Part shown: positions 54,435 to 64,000 of the stretch, in pieces
Position numbering within the stretch: the first letter of the stretch is position 1
How the letters are laid out: the number at the start of each line of letters is the position of its first letter
DNA from: Amanita rubescens
Taxonomy: Eukaryota; Basidiomycota; Agaricomycetes; Agaricales; Amanitaceae
DNA: 64,000 nucleotides
Assembly: GCA_015039365.1 (NCBI GenBank)
Contig: WION01000232.1
Coordinates: 20,677 to 84,676, forward strand
Reading direction: 5' to 3'
The notes under the pieces: model-generated
What the model was told of the DNA's origin: nothing
The model's input: only the letters and a program-made list of their open reading frames with translations
Databases searched by the model: none
Translations under genes and position numbers: made by a program

Positions 54435-54765
54435 AATTTGAAACACCAGCGCGAAACGTGTGCGGGGATGCACCATAGGGCGTCAAGACTCAAAATGCAC
54501 ACATCTCCGAACGGGTGTTTTGGAAACGTGGGACAAAGCAATTGCCGTTGCCAATGCCAAATGGAATGGCTCCGATAGCGGGCTTAGAGGGGAAGCGGCT
54601 TGGTCACTTTAATCTATATTTGTGCTCGCGCGGATGATTTTGTAACTCCTTCAATTACTTATAGACCGGGACTAGCTGCGATCCCTGTATGGCTCTGCCC
54701 AAACCCTCATGTCTCCCCCGACGCTCACCCCGACAACCAGCCCACAATCGGCCTCATAGGCACGA
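54435..54765 (+). pseudogene. Duplicate of the prephenate dehydrogenase promoter and first-exon start
   Basis: Matches 49257-49576 with scattered substitutions and small indels, through ATG and MAL..PKPSCLPR-type codons to ..ataggca, where homology stops. A 6-nt loss after the ATG codons (ctctgtctgtccc becomes ctctgccc) breaks the frame. Confidence 0.85.
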
Positions 54766-55540
54766 AGTGCGACAACGGGATCTTCCAATTTGGATCAAGA
54801 GGCTTCTCGAGATATTCTTTTAGGAGCTTGAGATCCTGCTTGACCGGTGTTGTCCATAGATCGAATAATTTTCGCGTTATGTCAACTATAGCGTGATTAG
54901 CACTTAGTTTGGGCCGCATCAGAAGAAGACTAACTCATCACGTTTCCTTTTCACTGCTGTATGAAGCATAACCTGTGGAGAGAAGGTCGGTTCTGATCGT
55001 GTTGAAAATAAAGTAGGGAAAGTGCGCCAGAGGCAAGGGCGGATCGTAGGAGAAGAACTTGTGAGGCACAGTGAATGAGGGTGAGAGCAGCAATGTCTTA
55101 CACATATTGTCACTACTACGCTGCGTACAGCATCCCTCAAGCCAACGATATTGTTAGAGCGGGAGGGAGATTCGCCGGGGCGGCCGGCAAAAGTGGCAAG
55201 CGGCCGGAGCGGAAATGGCTGAATGCTTACTGTAGCCGCATTTGTCACCAGCCAGCGCCATGAATGCTTATAGCTCTGGCGCTGGGGAGGGTGACTGGTG
55301 ATTAATTGGAGTGCAGGCGAGCAAGCGGGGATGGATAGCGTTCAGTGTAGTAAGCCATAGCGACGTACGCGTATTGAAACGGGGGAAGAATGCTACTCAA
55401 AAGTTGAAGTAAAACATTTCAATGTGTTGTGGTGTCGGTTGTAACGAATTGCAATATACAGAGTGCTCTTTTGTGGGTAAGCGTGTTTTCGATAGCAAGA
55501 TCATACAACAGCGCAGTGCAAGTAAGATCTTCGCTGGCGA
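54766..55540. other. No supported gene; short minus ORF at 54725-54919
   Basis: The minus frame carries AIVDITRKLFDLWTTPVKQD and KEYLEKPLDPNWKIPLSHF, which look protein-like but which I cannot place. It runs into the duplicated segment. Confidence 0.3.
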
Positions 55541-55544
55541 AATA

Positions 55545-55812
55545 TCACTCGCTGTCCGCGTACCCACCATCGAAATCACCATCGAAACCATCATCTAAAC
55601 CATCATCTAAACCATCGTCCTCAGCATCCAAGTCTGCTTCCTCGTCTTCGTCATTAATTTCTGAATTACTTTCCTCGTCTGTCTCGTCATCATCAGTTTC
55701 TTCATCCGTGCTTTCAGTAGACCCTAGTCCTTCCGAAAGTCCCCCGACCCCGTCTAAATTTTCGTCATCTTCAACGTTCAAGTCCACATTGTCGCCGGGA
55801 AATCCGCCTTAA
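55545..55812 (-). CDS. Acidic ORF, possible last exon or separate small gene
   Basis: Asp/Glu-rich frame (GGFPGDNVDLNVEDDENLDG..., DEETDDDETDEE) ending in tandem DGLDD repeats from a 15-nt DNA repeat (gatggtttagatgat). A preceding piece (THPHWSGDELSRWWALF) in another frame follows a possible acceptor near 55908. It lies 190 nt downstream of the dual-kinase stop and could be an alternative 3' exon of it. Confidence 0.3.
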
Positions 55813-55996
55813 AGGAAATAATCGGTGACTTTTCGTTCAGATTTGTGAATAACGCCCACCACCTCGAAAGCTCATCACCACTCCAGTGTGGATGGGTCGC
55901 TGGAATATATAAGTGAAACATAATTTTAATGGCATCAGTAAAAAAACGCGCACACTTGATGGAATAAGCTAACAGGCAATGGGAAACATTAGTAAA

Positions 55997-58940
55997 TTAT
56001 TGTTCATAGAAAAACTCGGTGCATCTCACGTTTCGAACTTCCTCGGTGGTTGGACCTTGAGATGAAACTATCATGTTTTTCGTGACATCCTTCATTCTTG
56101 GCCGTCTCAACGCCTCCCTCTCCCAGCAGCGCTGAATCATGCTCCATGCGCTCTCGCTCAAAGGCGGGTCATTGAGTCGAGGCGGATGTTCTCCTCGGAA
56201 GTGGAGGCCTACAATTTGTAAATCCGTTTTACCGGCAAATGGTATACTATCATAATGTATCTACAGAATTCAGATGTGTACCAATGTATCTATTGTGACT
56301 CACTTCGTAAAAAAGACATCCAAACGCATAGACGTCCGACATTTGTGTCCTTGCAGGAGTATCCGAGTCATCGGAATCGACTTCATCAAAGTTTCCGAAT
56401 AACTCGGGGGCTGCGAAGTTGAGGTGTTTTGCTCCTGTTTGCGTGGTCGTAGCGTCCGAGAGCCGCGTCAATCCAAAGTCAGCGATTTGAACACGAATAT
56501 TTGAATCCAAGAGAATATTGTCCTAAAAGATATATTTAGCATTTCTCCAGCGCGCTTCTCAGGCAAAATACCCCGCGAAGGTCACCGTGAATTGCGCCTA
56601 CTGAATGAATATATTCAATGCCCTGGGCCACTTCCAGTATCTTTGAGGAAAGTAAGTGTCAATGAAGAGCCAAAGGTAGAAAGGCCATACACGCTCTTCG
56701 ATCTGGGCAACTGATGGATTTGTTTTCTTCCGCCATTGGGCCAGAGTACCGTTCGTCATGAAAGGTGAGATAAGGAAAAATTGGGTTGTTCTTCCACTGT
56801 CAAATTCATAGATTCCATGAAACGGCAGCACGAACTTGTGCTTGAGAGAGCCCCACATCAACGCCTCACGACAAAAGGCCTGTTATGCGAACATCAAGAA
56901 TGGACTCGTGACAACGGCAACGCGAACGACCTACAACGTCGTTGTCAGACTTGTACAACACTTTCAGCGCTACGGCTGCCCCCTGTAGTTCGCCAACGAA
57001 AACGCGCCCGAATCCCCCACTGCCAATGTATTCGCGCTCGGTCGCCATGCTGACCCCTGTTACAATCAAAGACGGGGGTATAATAGGCATCTTTGAGTTA
57101 AGTTTGAACATCAATCGTCTAGCTCGCTCATTGTTGTCTAGGGTTGGATCCGAATTGGACAAGCGACGGTCGCGAAGCAGGTGAAGCAATAAGTCCAACA
57201 AGTTCTGGACGTCTGGGGCCTGGCTTAGCTGTTCCGCAACACTGAGATAGTCCTCTCTGGATAGGATTCTACACACGAGATCGATGATGGATGCATTGAC
57301 GACGGATGTGATGCAAGAGCCGGGCTAGGAGCTCTTTAGTACTATATGGGTGCACTTTCTGATGTTGCCATACCTTCCAATCCTTAAGAATGAAAAACAG
57401 AGATAGGAGGGGATGGCGGTCTGGATCAGACATCATCCTTTCAGCGATATCTCTTATTGCTGGTCGTTCTGACGGCATCCTCGCCCAGCACAATCCGATC
57501 AACTCCCATGCTTCATCTTTCAAGGGCGGGTCATGCAGGCGAGGCGGACGTATGCCTTGAGAGACAAGGGCCATGACTTTTAAGTCCTGTTTACCGGCAA
57601 AAGGCATGCTGTCATAATGGATCTGCATAATTCAGCAAGAGAATCTACATATTAATCATAACCTACTTCGTAATAGAGACATCCAAACGCATAGATGTCC
57701 GACATTTGGGTCCTGGCTGAATCATCAGCTGCTGAAGGGTCTTCGCCGTCCTCGAGGCGTCCAAACAACTCCGGGGCTGCAAAGCGCGTATGTTTCATTC
57801 CAGACCGCGTATTTGTCGCATCTGAGAGTCTGGTTAACCCAAAATCCGCAATTTGAACATGAAGATTGGCATCAAGGAGGACGTTCTCCTAAAGAAAATG
57901 ATCAGTATCTCAAAATAGCACGTTTCCAGGTGGAGTACCCCACGCAGGTCACCGTGAAATATGCCTTCTGAATGAATATATTCGATGCCCAGAGCCACCT
58001 CTAGTATCTTCCGAAAGGGTGAGATCAACGGTGAGTCAGTTAAAGAAAATACATACGCGTTCTTCTATCTCGGATAGTGATGGATTTGCTTGCTTCCGCC
58101 ACTGAGCTAGCGTGCCCTTCTCCATATAGGGAGAGATGAGAAAGGCAGTTCCGCCTTCGTGTTCACCGATTCCCAGGAATGGCAACACGAATTTGTGCTT
58201 GAGCAATCCCCACATCAACGCCTCTCGACAAATGGCCAGCTGGAACCGAAATAAAAGGTTGCGTTATAAGAACGACACGTTGGACTTACAGCATTATTAT
58301 CAGACTTGTACAATACTTTCAACGCAACGGCTTCTCCCTTTAGTTCGCTCTTGTAAACGCGCCCGAACCCACCACCGCCAATATAATCTTCCTCTGAAGG
58401 CTTGTTGACTCCCGTCACGATTAAGGACAATGGTATGACCGGCGTCTTTGATATGATTTTAAACATGAATCGCCGTCCTCGCCTGTGGAAGTCGACCGAC
58501 TCATCCTGATAATTTGGTAAGAGACGATAGCGAAGCATGTGAAGTATGAAATCGAGCAGAATTTGGGAGTCCGAGATACGATCCAGCTTGCCCGCGCCGC
58601 TGAGGTAGTCTTCCCCAGATAACAGCTTGCACATGAGATCCGTAGTGTTTGCATTTACGACAGACGTGATAGAGGATCCGGGCTACCAGGCCTTGAGCAG
58701 AGTGAACATGCACTTAGAAATGCTAATCACCTTTTTAGCATTGAGTATAGAGAGAAGCGATGGGAGCGGATCGCTCTCGATGTAACTGCCGCTCCAACTT
58801 TCATTTCCGTCAGTCAGTCCTTCCTTTGCTTCTTCCGAGTCCAATGCGCCCTCCTTTAGTTCCATAGATTCTCGTTCTTTTAGCACATCCCTATGCGTCC
58901 CCGTGATTGCCGCAGGAGCGCCGCTGAGGGGATCATTCAT
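55997..58940 (-). CDS. Protein with two tandem TKL-type kinase domains
   Basis: Eleven exons, all junctions phase 0: 58940-58731, 58682-58290, 58239-58057, 58007-57939, 57888-57667, 57622-57374, 57324-56935, 56879-56691, 56640-56572, 56522-56304 and 56260-55997; 818 residues. Each half has a helical N-terminal segment (PGSSITSVVNANTTDL / PGSCITSVVNASIIDL) followed by a kinase. Kinase 1: IGGGGFGRVY, VALK, HGDLRGENVLLD, DFGLTR, APELF. Kinase 2: IGSGGFGRVF, VALK, HGDLRGDNILLD, DFGLTR, APELF. Lys, catalytic Asp and DFG are intact in both. HGD replaces HRD, so the regulatory Arg is missing. No stop separates the halves, though two adjacent genes remain possible. Confidence 0.75.
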
Positions 58941-59390
58941 TGTCGAGCTGACCAGAGTCAAACAGTGCGACTGATGCAAAGGAGAAAGCTCGAGTTATTC
59001 TCGAAGTGCGACGTGCTCAGAGAGGTTCTCAGCCGGATAACCCGTGACCTCCCAGCCGTACAAGCGGTAACGTACTTCACGCCAATTTCTGGAACGCCCG
59101 TCCGTTCCCTCAGGCTCATATTTCCTCTCGATTCCTCACCGATTTATGGTTTTCCCCCACCACGACAAACACACAAATTCTGACACTGTGATACCGTGTT
59201 TTATCGTGGTTCATCAGTACCGTTATCGATGCCATCAGGTACTCATGTAGTCGTCAATTGATCGGTGGGGTTCTGTGGTACATTAAAACCATACTTAGCT
59301 GAGCACACACAGCATTTGGCCGCCATCGTGGTCCATCAGCACTGTCTAGTCACTGTGTCGCTCATCCTCGGCTGAACGCGCCCACGGTTC
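58941..59390. other. Upstream region of the dual-kinase gene
   Basis: No conserved ORF. Contains the likely promoter of the minus-strand kinase gene and grades into degenerate repeat units. Confidence 0.4.
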
Positions 59391-60710
59391 TGTGGCACTA
59401 TTGCTCGCGGTCCCACTGGTAGTTTCCATTACCTTGCACGGTAGGTTCCCCAGCACCATTGCATGGACGCTGATATATCCTCCCCATCGTTCGCTATCTC
59501 GCCCAGGTTCGCATTCCCTAGGGTTCTTTAGAACCGTTCGCCACGCCTCCGCCTGCGGTATTCTTACACCAGCGCCTCCGCGGTTTTTTTAGAATCGTTC
59601 GCCACCCCGTCGCCTGCGGTATTCTTACACTGGTACCTCCATGGTCTTTGAGAACTGTTCCCCACACCCTCGCCATCTTACACCAGCACCCACGCGGTTT
59701 TTGAAAACTATTCCCCAGCCCTTCCCCGCGGTTTTCTTACACCAGCACCATGGTCTTTGACAACCGTTCCTCACGCCATCGCCTGCGGTATTCTTACACC
59801 AGCAGATCGATAGTTTTTTAGAACCGTTCCCCACACCCCCGCCTGCGGTTTTCTTACACCACACTTGTAGTTTTCGAGAACCGTTTTCATGGCCCTGCCC
59901 ACGGTTTTCCTACACCAACACCTACACAGTTCTTGAGGACTGCCCCCCATACTCCCGCCCGCGGTTTCCTTACACCAGCAAACCTGTAGTTTTTTAGGAC
60001 CATTCGCCACTCCTTTTCCCGTGGTTTTGTTACACCAGCAGCTCCATAGTCTTTGAGAACTGTGCCCCACGCACTTTCCCGTGGTTTTCTTACACCAACA
60101 GACATCTAGTTTTTGAGAACTGTTACCCACCCCTTCGCCCGCGGTTTTGTTACACCAGGAAACCAATGGTCTTCGAGAACTGTGCCTCACGCACTTGCCC
60201 GTGGTTTTATTACACCAACGGATTCATAGTCTTTGATAACCGTTACCCACTCCTTTGCGGGCGGTTTTGTTACACCAAGAATCAATGGTCTTTGAGAACT
60301 GTGCCCCACGCACTTGCCCATGGTTTTCTTACACCAACGGATCAATAGTCTTTGAGAACCGTTCCCCACCCCTTTGCCCGTGGTTTTCTCACACCATTAC
60401 ACCAGTACATCGATGCCAGTTCTTGAGAACCGTTCGTCACCCCTCACTCGTGGTTCTCGTACACCAGTACCTCCACAGTCTTTGAGAACTGTTCCCCATT
60501 CCTTCACCTGCGGTGTTCTCATACCAGCCCACCCATAGTTTTCGAGAACCGTTCGCTAGCCCTTTGCCCACGGTTTTCTTACACCAGCACTTGATCCCAG
60601 TTCTTGAGAATTATTCGCCACCCCCTCGGCTGCAGTTTTCTTACACCAGGAACCCAATGGTTACTGAGAACCATCCCTCACACCTGCTCACGGTTTTCTT
60701 ACACTCTACC
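59390..60710. repeat. Minisatellite, about 60-bp units, roughly 20 copies
   Basis: Recurring theme: ggttttcttacaccag, variable bases, tagtctttgagaaccgttc, cccacccc, ttgcccg. Unit length stays near 60 (a multiple of three), so both strands keep long frames; the minus strand gives a 20-residue periodic peptide (WCKKTTGK-V-S-Q-L). Units differ by 10-30%. No spacer/repeat structure of a CRISPR array. Confidence 0.9.
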
Positions 60711-60755
60711 CAACCTCATTTATATTCATCTACGCAACTCGCAGACATAAGATGG

Positions 60756-63101
60756 TTAAAAACTGCTGAATTCATCCGATGGCCCCGGCACCTTCATCTC
60801 CCCATCGTCTACAAGCATCAATTTGGGTCTGTCCAGCCTCGTCGCTACTTCATTGTACTTTTCCATAATGCGTTCCAGCTGTTTATAGAGCATCTTCTCC
60901 TTGTGCTCGTACGGTGAAATGTTTTTATCACCAGTGTAAAGGTCGTCAATAGTTAAGCATGCCATGTCTTCAATGGCCTTTATCATAAAGGCACGTACCC
61001 TCGGCGTCAAGCGTTGGTCTCCCATTGACTCCGTGACCTCTTTACCGTCAACAACACCTGTTATGGTCAACGTCTTCCATAAATACAAGTCCCACAGGCC
61101 AGCATCAAGGCTGCAGCCGCAGTTCAAGTAACCTTTACGGACGCGAGCATTTCTAAACTGCCCATCCGGTCGGAACAACGACTTTTTCTTTTTAAGCTTT
61201 TTGATAGTTTCTGGCGAGACCGTTTTTCGAGGAAGTGGGACCCCGTTCAATACGAACTTTTGTCCTGCCTTGCCATCAACTATTTTTCCGCCTTTATCAA
61301 TTGTGTGGTGGTAGGGACAGAACACATTGAATTGCTGTGTCGTAAGGCACTCCAACGCTAGTTCTCGACTTGTTGCGCCTGCCTCAGGGACCACCGACTG
61401 ATTTTCACGGATCAGGCGGCGAATATGTACATCAATCTGCGTCTCGAGCGGGTCGATCAAGAAGCGACGAACGGCTTTCTTCGCTTCATCTATACTCCAC
61501 TGTGAGAAATAGACTGCGAAAGCCGTATGTCTACTGACCCTCTTTCTTACGTTTCTTCTCCTCATCCAGATCACGGTATTTCACATCCTTAGCTGCAACT
61601 TAAAATCAACGACGACTTGTTTATTTTCGGCAATGATACATACTTTTTTTCGCATTTGTTTTTCCTTCCTTCGATGTATCCGATTCACCACTACTGCCAG
61701 TCTCCAACGATTCTTCGTCGCTACTGTCCTCGTCCTCGTAGTCAGTTTCGCTTTTCTCTGAAATTATAAGTTAGATAGTGGGAAAGACCTGTGATGGGCA
61801 GACACGTACTAGTACGCTTTCTCAATTTCTTTGATTTCCGCACTCGTCGCTTGCGCTTGCGCGATCCTTTCTTTGATGACACAGGCTCCGAGTCCGAGTC
61901 CGAGTCATTTGTGCTTTCATCATCTTCACTATGATCGGAGTCTGATTCACCTGAGGAAATGTCTTTCTTCGATCTGGATGCTTTGCCCTTGGACCGATTT
62001 TGACGTTTTTTCTTGTTGCGATGCACACGCGCCGGGCCGCCTTCATCACTATCAGTATCTGGTGCCTGCTTGCGCTTATTCTTCTTGTCAGAGCCGTCAT
62101 GCCGTTTAGCTGCAGCAAGCGATAACGCTTCTCCAGTCGTAGCAGGAGCAACCAAGTCAACTCGAGGAGTCTCGGCAACTGGTGTAGACGGTTGAGGACC
62201 CGGAGTGATATCGTGCTGTGGCTTTTCTCCAGTCGTAGCAGGAGTAATCGAGTCAACTTGAGGAGTCTCGACAACGGGTGCAGACAGTTGAGGTCCCGGA
62301 GTGGTATCGGGCCGTGGAGCCTGAATGTCCACCGGTGAAACCAAGTCTCTGGTTTCAGACGCAGAAAAACAGCTGGAGGTTTCTGACTAGGAATGGGTTG
62401 CGGGGGATGCAGACCTGGTACATCAGCCCGTCTATGATGTCGGGTGCACAATGCTCAGCCTCGGCACCTGCAAGTGCCTTTCTGGGCTCAGACGGAGCAG
62501 ATTCAACAACGGGAGTTTGAGCAGGGGCGCAAATCAACATCTGAGGTACCACAGGGATGCCAGGTGTCGACATTGATGTCTCAGCAGGGGTATTGGAAGT
62601 ATTCTTGTGAGTGTTCAAGATACCGTTGGCCTCCGTTGAACTAAGAGCTTCAGGCGCAGCATATTGCGTAACGAACAAGTGAGCTGCTTCAGAATCTTGG
62701 CCGAAACATGCAATCAGGTCTGCTTTATTATCTTCGATGAAGTTCCATGCAACTGTCATCACGTCATGTGTCCTGGCTGCCTCACGAAGAGCGGCAATTT
62801 CCCCAAACAAGTTGTTCTTCCAGCGTGCAAAATCGTTCAATTTACGCTTGGGTACATCTGCCACCAATTAAATACTCTCAGTTGAGGTATGCCATCCTTC
62901 ATAAACATCGTACATCATACCTTCAGGACGCTGAAACTCATTGATAGCTTTCGTCGCTTTTTCTACCTTTTTAAGTTCTTTTTGACATGATTTAAGAGCA
63001 CGAGAAACCGCTAAGAAATGGACAATTAGAGGTGAAAATCTTTTGCGACATGATTTACCAGTTGGTAATTTGTTCTCTGTGGTATTCAAGTCCTTTGGCA
63101 T
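60756..63101 (-). CDS. Multi-exon hypothetical protein with charged middle and Cys/His C-terminal domain
   Basis: Exons: 63101-63059, 63010-62921, 62857-62415, 62386-61810, 61757-61644, about 61598-61549, and about 61523-60756. The N-terminus is helical (SCQKELKKVEKATKAINEF). The middle has a duplicated 30-residue block (TPGPQ.S.PV.ETP.VD..PATTGE) and Lys/Arg plus Asp/Ser tracts that look nuclear (KRKRRVRKSKKLRKR). The C-terminal 260 residues look globular, with FCPYHHTIDKGG and YLNCGCSLDAGLWDLYLW. Two of the gaps are only 28 and 25 nt, too short for usual introns, so the gene may be partly decayed. No family recognised. Confidence 0.6.
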
Positions 63102-64000
63102 TGGCACGGTATTGGGGACGTCTAAAGGCTTGTTACTTTTTCACTGCAATCTTATGTTTATCCCCCCATCAACGAAAACCTATGACGTTTTGTCGGCCGA
63201 TGCCAAACCATTACGCGTTTCAAAGCACTGCCAACTAATCCATGTGACGGTCCCATTCCAAATGGAATATCCGAATATGCAACAAGTCATTGGTCAGGAA
63301 TCAGGATAATCTTTTCTTTTGCGATCAGGCGCTCAAACCTGCTCAAACACGGTTTGACATCAGAAGTGGATCCTGACAACTGAAGCGGAATCATTCAAAC
63401 ACGGTTCGACATATAAAGCGGATCCTCAGGCTGTCGGATAAATGTAAAGATTACAGCTTATCAAATTCCTATCAGAACGGTAACCACTGATCCATCAACA
63501 TTAGACATGACACACAACGCACCTGTTGACTCATCATGTTCGCCTGTATATAGCCTTATATAGCCTATCATCTAGCATTATTATTAGAGGGAGCCAGCTA
63601 TTGAATAGTGCCAGAGATATGCTAGCAGAGTGAAATAGATAACCTCGTTGTCGAATTCTCTCTTTGTCCCTCTCTTTATGCTCTCTTTACGTTCTCTTTG
63701 TCCCCAGCCTAAACTAGGAAAGTACACGTGCAGCGCCGACCTTCCCCTTTTGGGCTCTGGAACGCAGGTGGTCTCGATCGCTCCATCGTCAGTGCCACTC
63801 AGGAACCCTTAAACTAAACTAGGAAGGTACACGTGCAGTGCCGACGGGGGCTGGAGGAGGTGATGGTGATGCGGGTCAGCGGGTGCGGGTGCAAGCCGCA
63901 GTTGGTGCTGTCTATGGACTTTGAGAGTTTTCTAGCCGTCCCCCCTCGCCTGCTCCTAGCAGCGTGCCTGATGTGGCAACAGCGTTTGAAGAGGCCCAAG
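63102..64000. other. No gene recognised; short direct repeats
   Basis: Contains 'caaacacggttcgacat' type repeats (63348 and 63397) and a 32-nt direct repeat (cctaaactaggaa.gtacac.. at 63708 and 63811). Tata-like runs occur at about 63545-63565. Possibly element terminal sequence, but no borders are visible. Confidence 0.35.

Noticed and set aside
59390..60710. CRISPR-like array
   Set aside because: Eukaryotic context, no constant repeat with unique spacers; whole units vary together as in a minisatellite.
63348..63640. LTR or terminal repeat at the right edge
   Set aside because: Short repeats and tata runs are present, but no TG..CA borders, target duplication or adjacent element ORF.
1..64000. 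tRNA or rRNA genes
   Set aside because: Scanned for cloverleaf-like arms and A/B box motifs by eye and saw none; a tRNA search program would be needed to exclude them.

Overview
The window looks like nuclear DNA of a mushroom-forming basidiomycete (Agaricomycetes type). The grounds are short GT..AG introns of about 45-85 nt with GTNNGT donors, a chromodomain Ty3/Gypsy element, Ty1/Copia elements, hAT and DIRS-like sequences, a tyrosine-kinase-like (TKL) kinase gene and low-complexity Ser/Pro-rich hypothetical proteins. This is inference; no rRNA or marker gene is present. About 70% of the window (1-45.2 kb) is repeats and genes caught among them. The right third (45.6-63.1 kb) is ordinary gene-bearing sequence.

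Left part. 1-7440 is the 3' portion of a Ty3/Gypsy chromovirus (gag, pol, chromodomain, two extra 3' ORFs, 3' LTR). Its LTR ends inside the first of four related zinc-finger genes (zf1). The same gene is hit a second time by a complete, young Ty1/Copia element (8054-16214, minus strand, 407-bp LTRs, CCATA target duplication). Further copies of the gene follow, all on the plus strand: zf2 (21.4-22.2 kb), zf3 (34.9-36.0 kb) and zf4 (40.1-40.7 kb). Each protein ends in one C2H2 finger and one C2HC finger, and an intron cuts the first finger at the same codon in all four copies. Around these genes lie repeated modules (here called M1, M2, P, E and M3) and copies of a DIRS-like reverse transcriptase/RNase H ORF in the opposite orientation (23.1-23.9, 29.7-31.0 and 43.2-45.2 kb; only the last is full length). 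A second Ty1/Copia element (24106-29064), a 335-bp solo LTR, a hAT remnant and a piece of an acid sphingomyelinase gene are also embedded. The zf plus RT repeated unit is the best candidate for an undescribed system here: the zf frames and splice sites are kept in all copies while most RT copies are broken.

Right part. In order: a large Ser/Pro-rich hypothetical gene (minus), prephenate dehydrogenase for tyrosine synthesis (plus), a kinase-like gene cut off just after its catalytic loop (minus), a two-exon gene of unknown function (plus), a stray 330-bp copy of the prephenate dehydrogenase promoter and first exon, an 11-exon gene whose product has two tandem kinase domains made by internal duplication (minus), a minisatellite of roughly 60-bp units, and a multi-exon gene for a charged, repeat-bearing protein (minus). 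The last kilobase holds no gene I can support.
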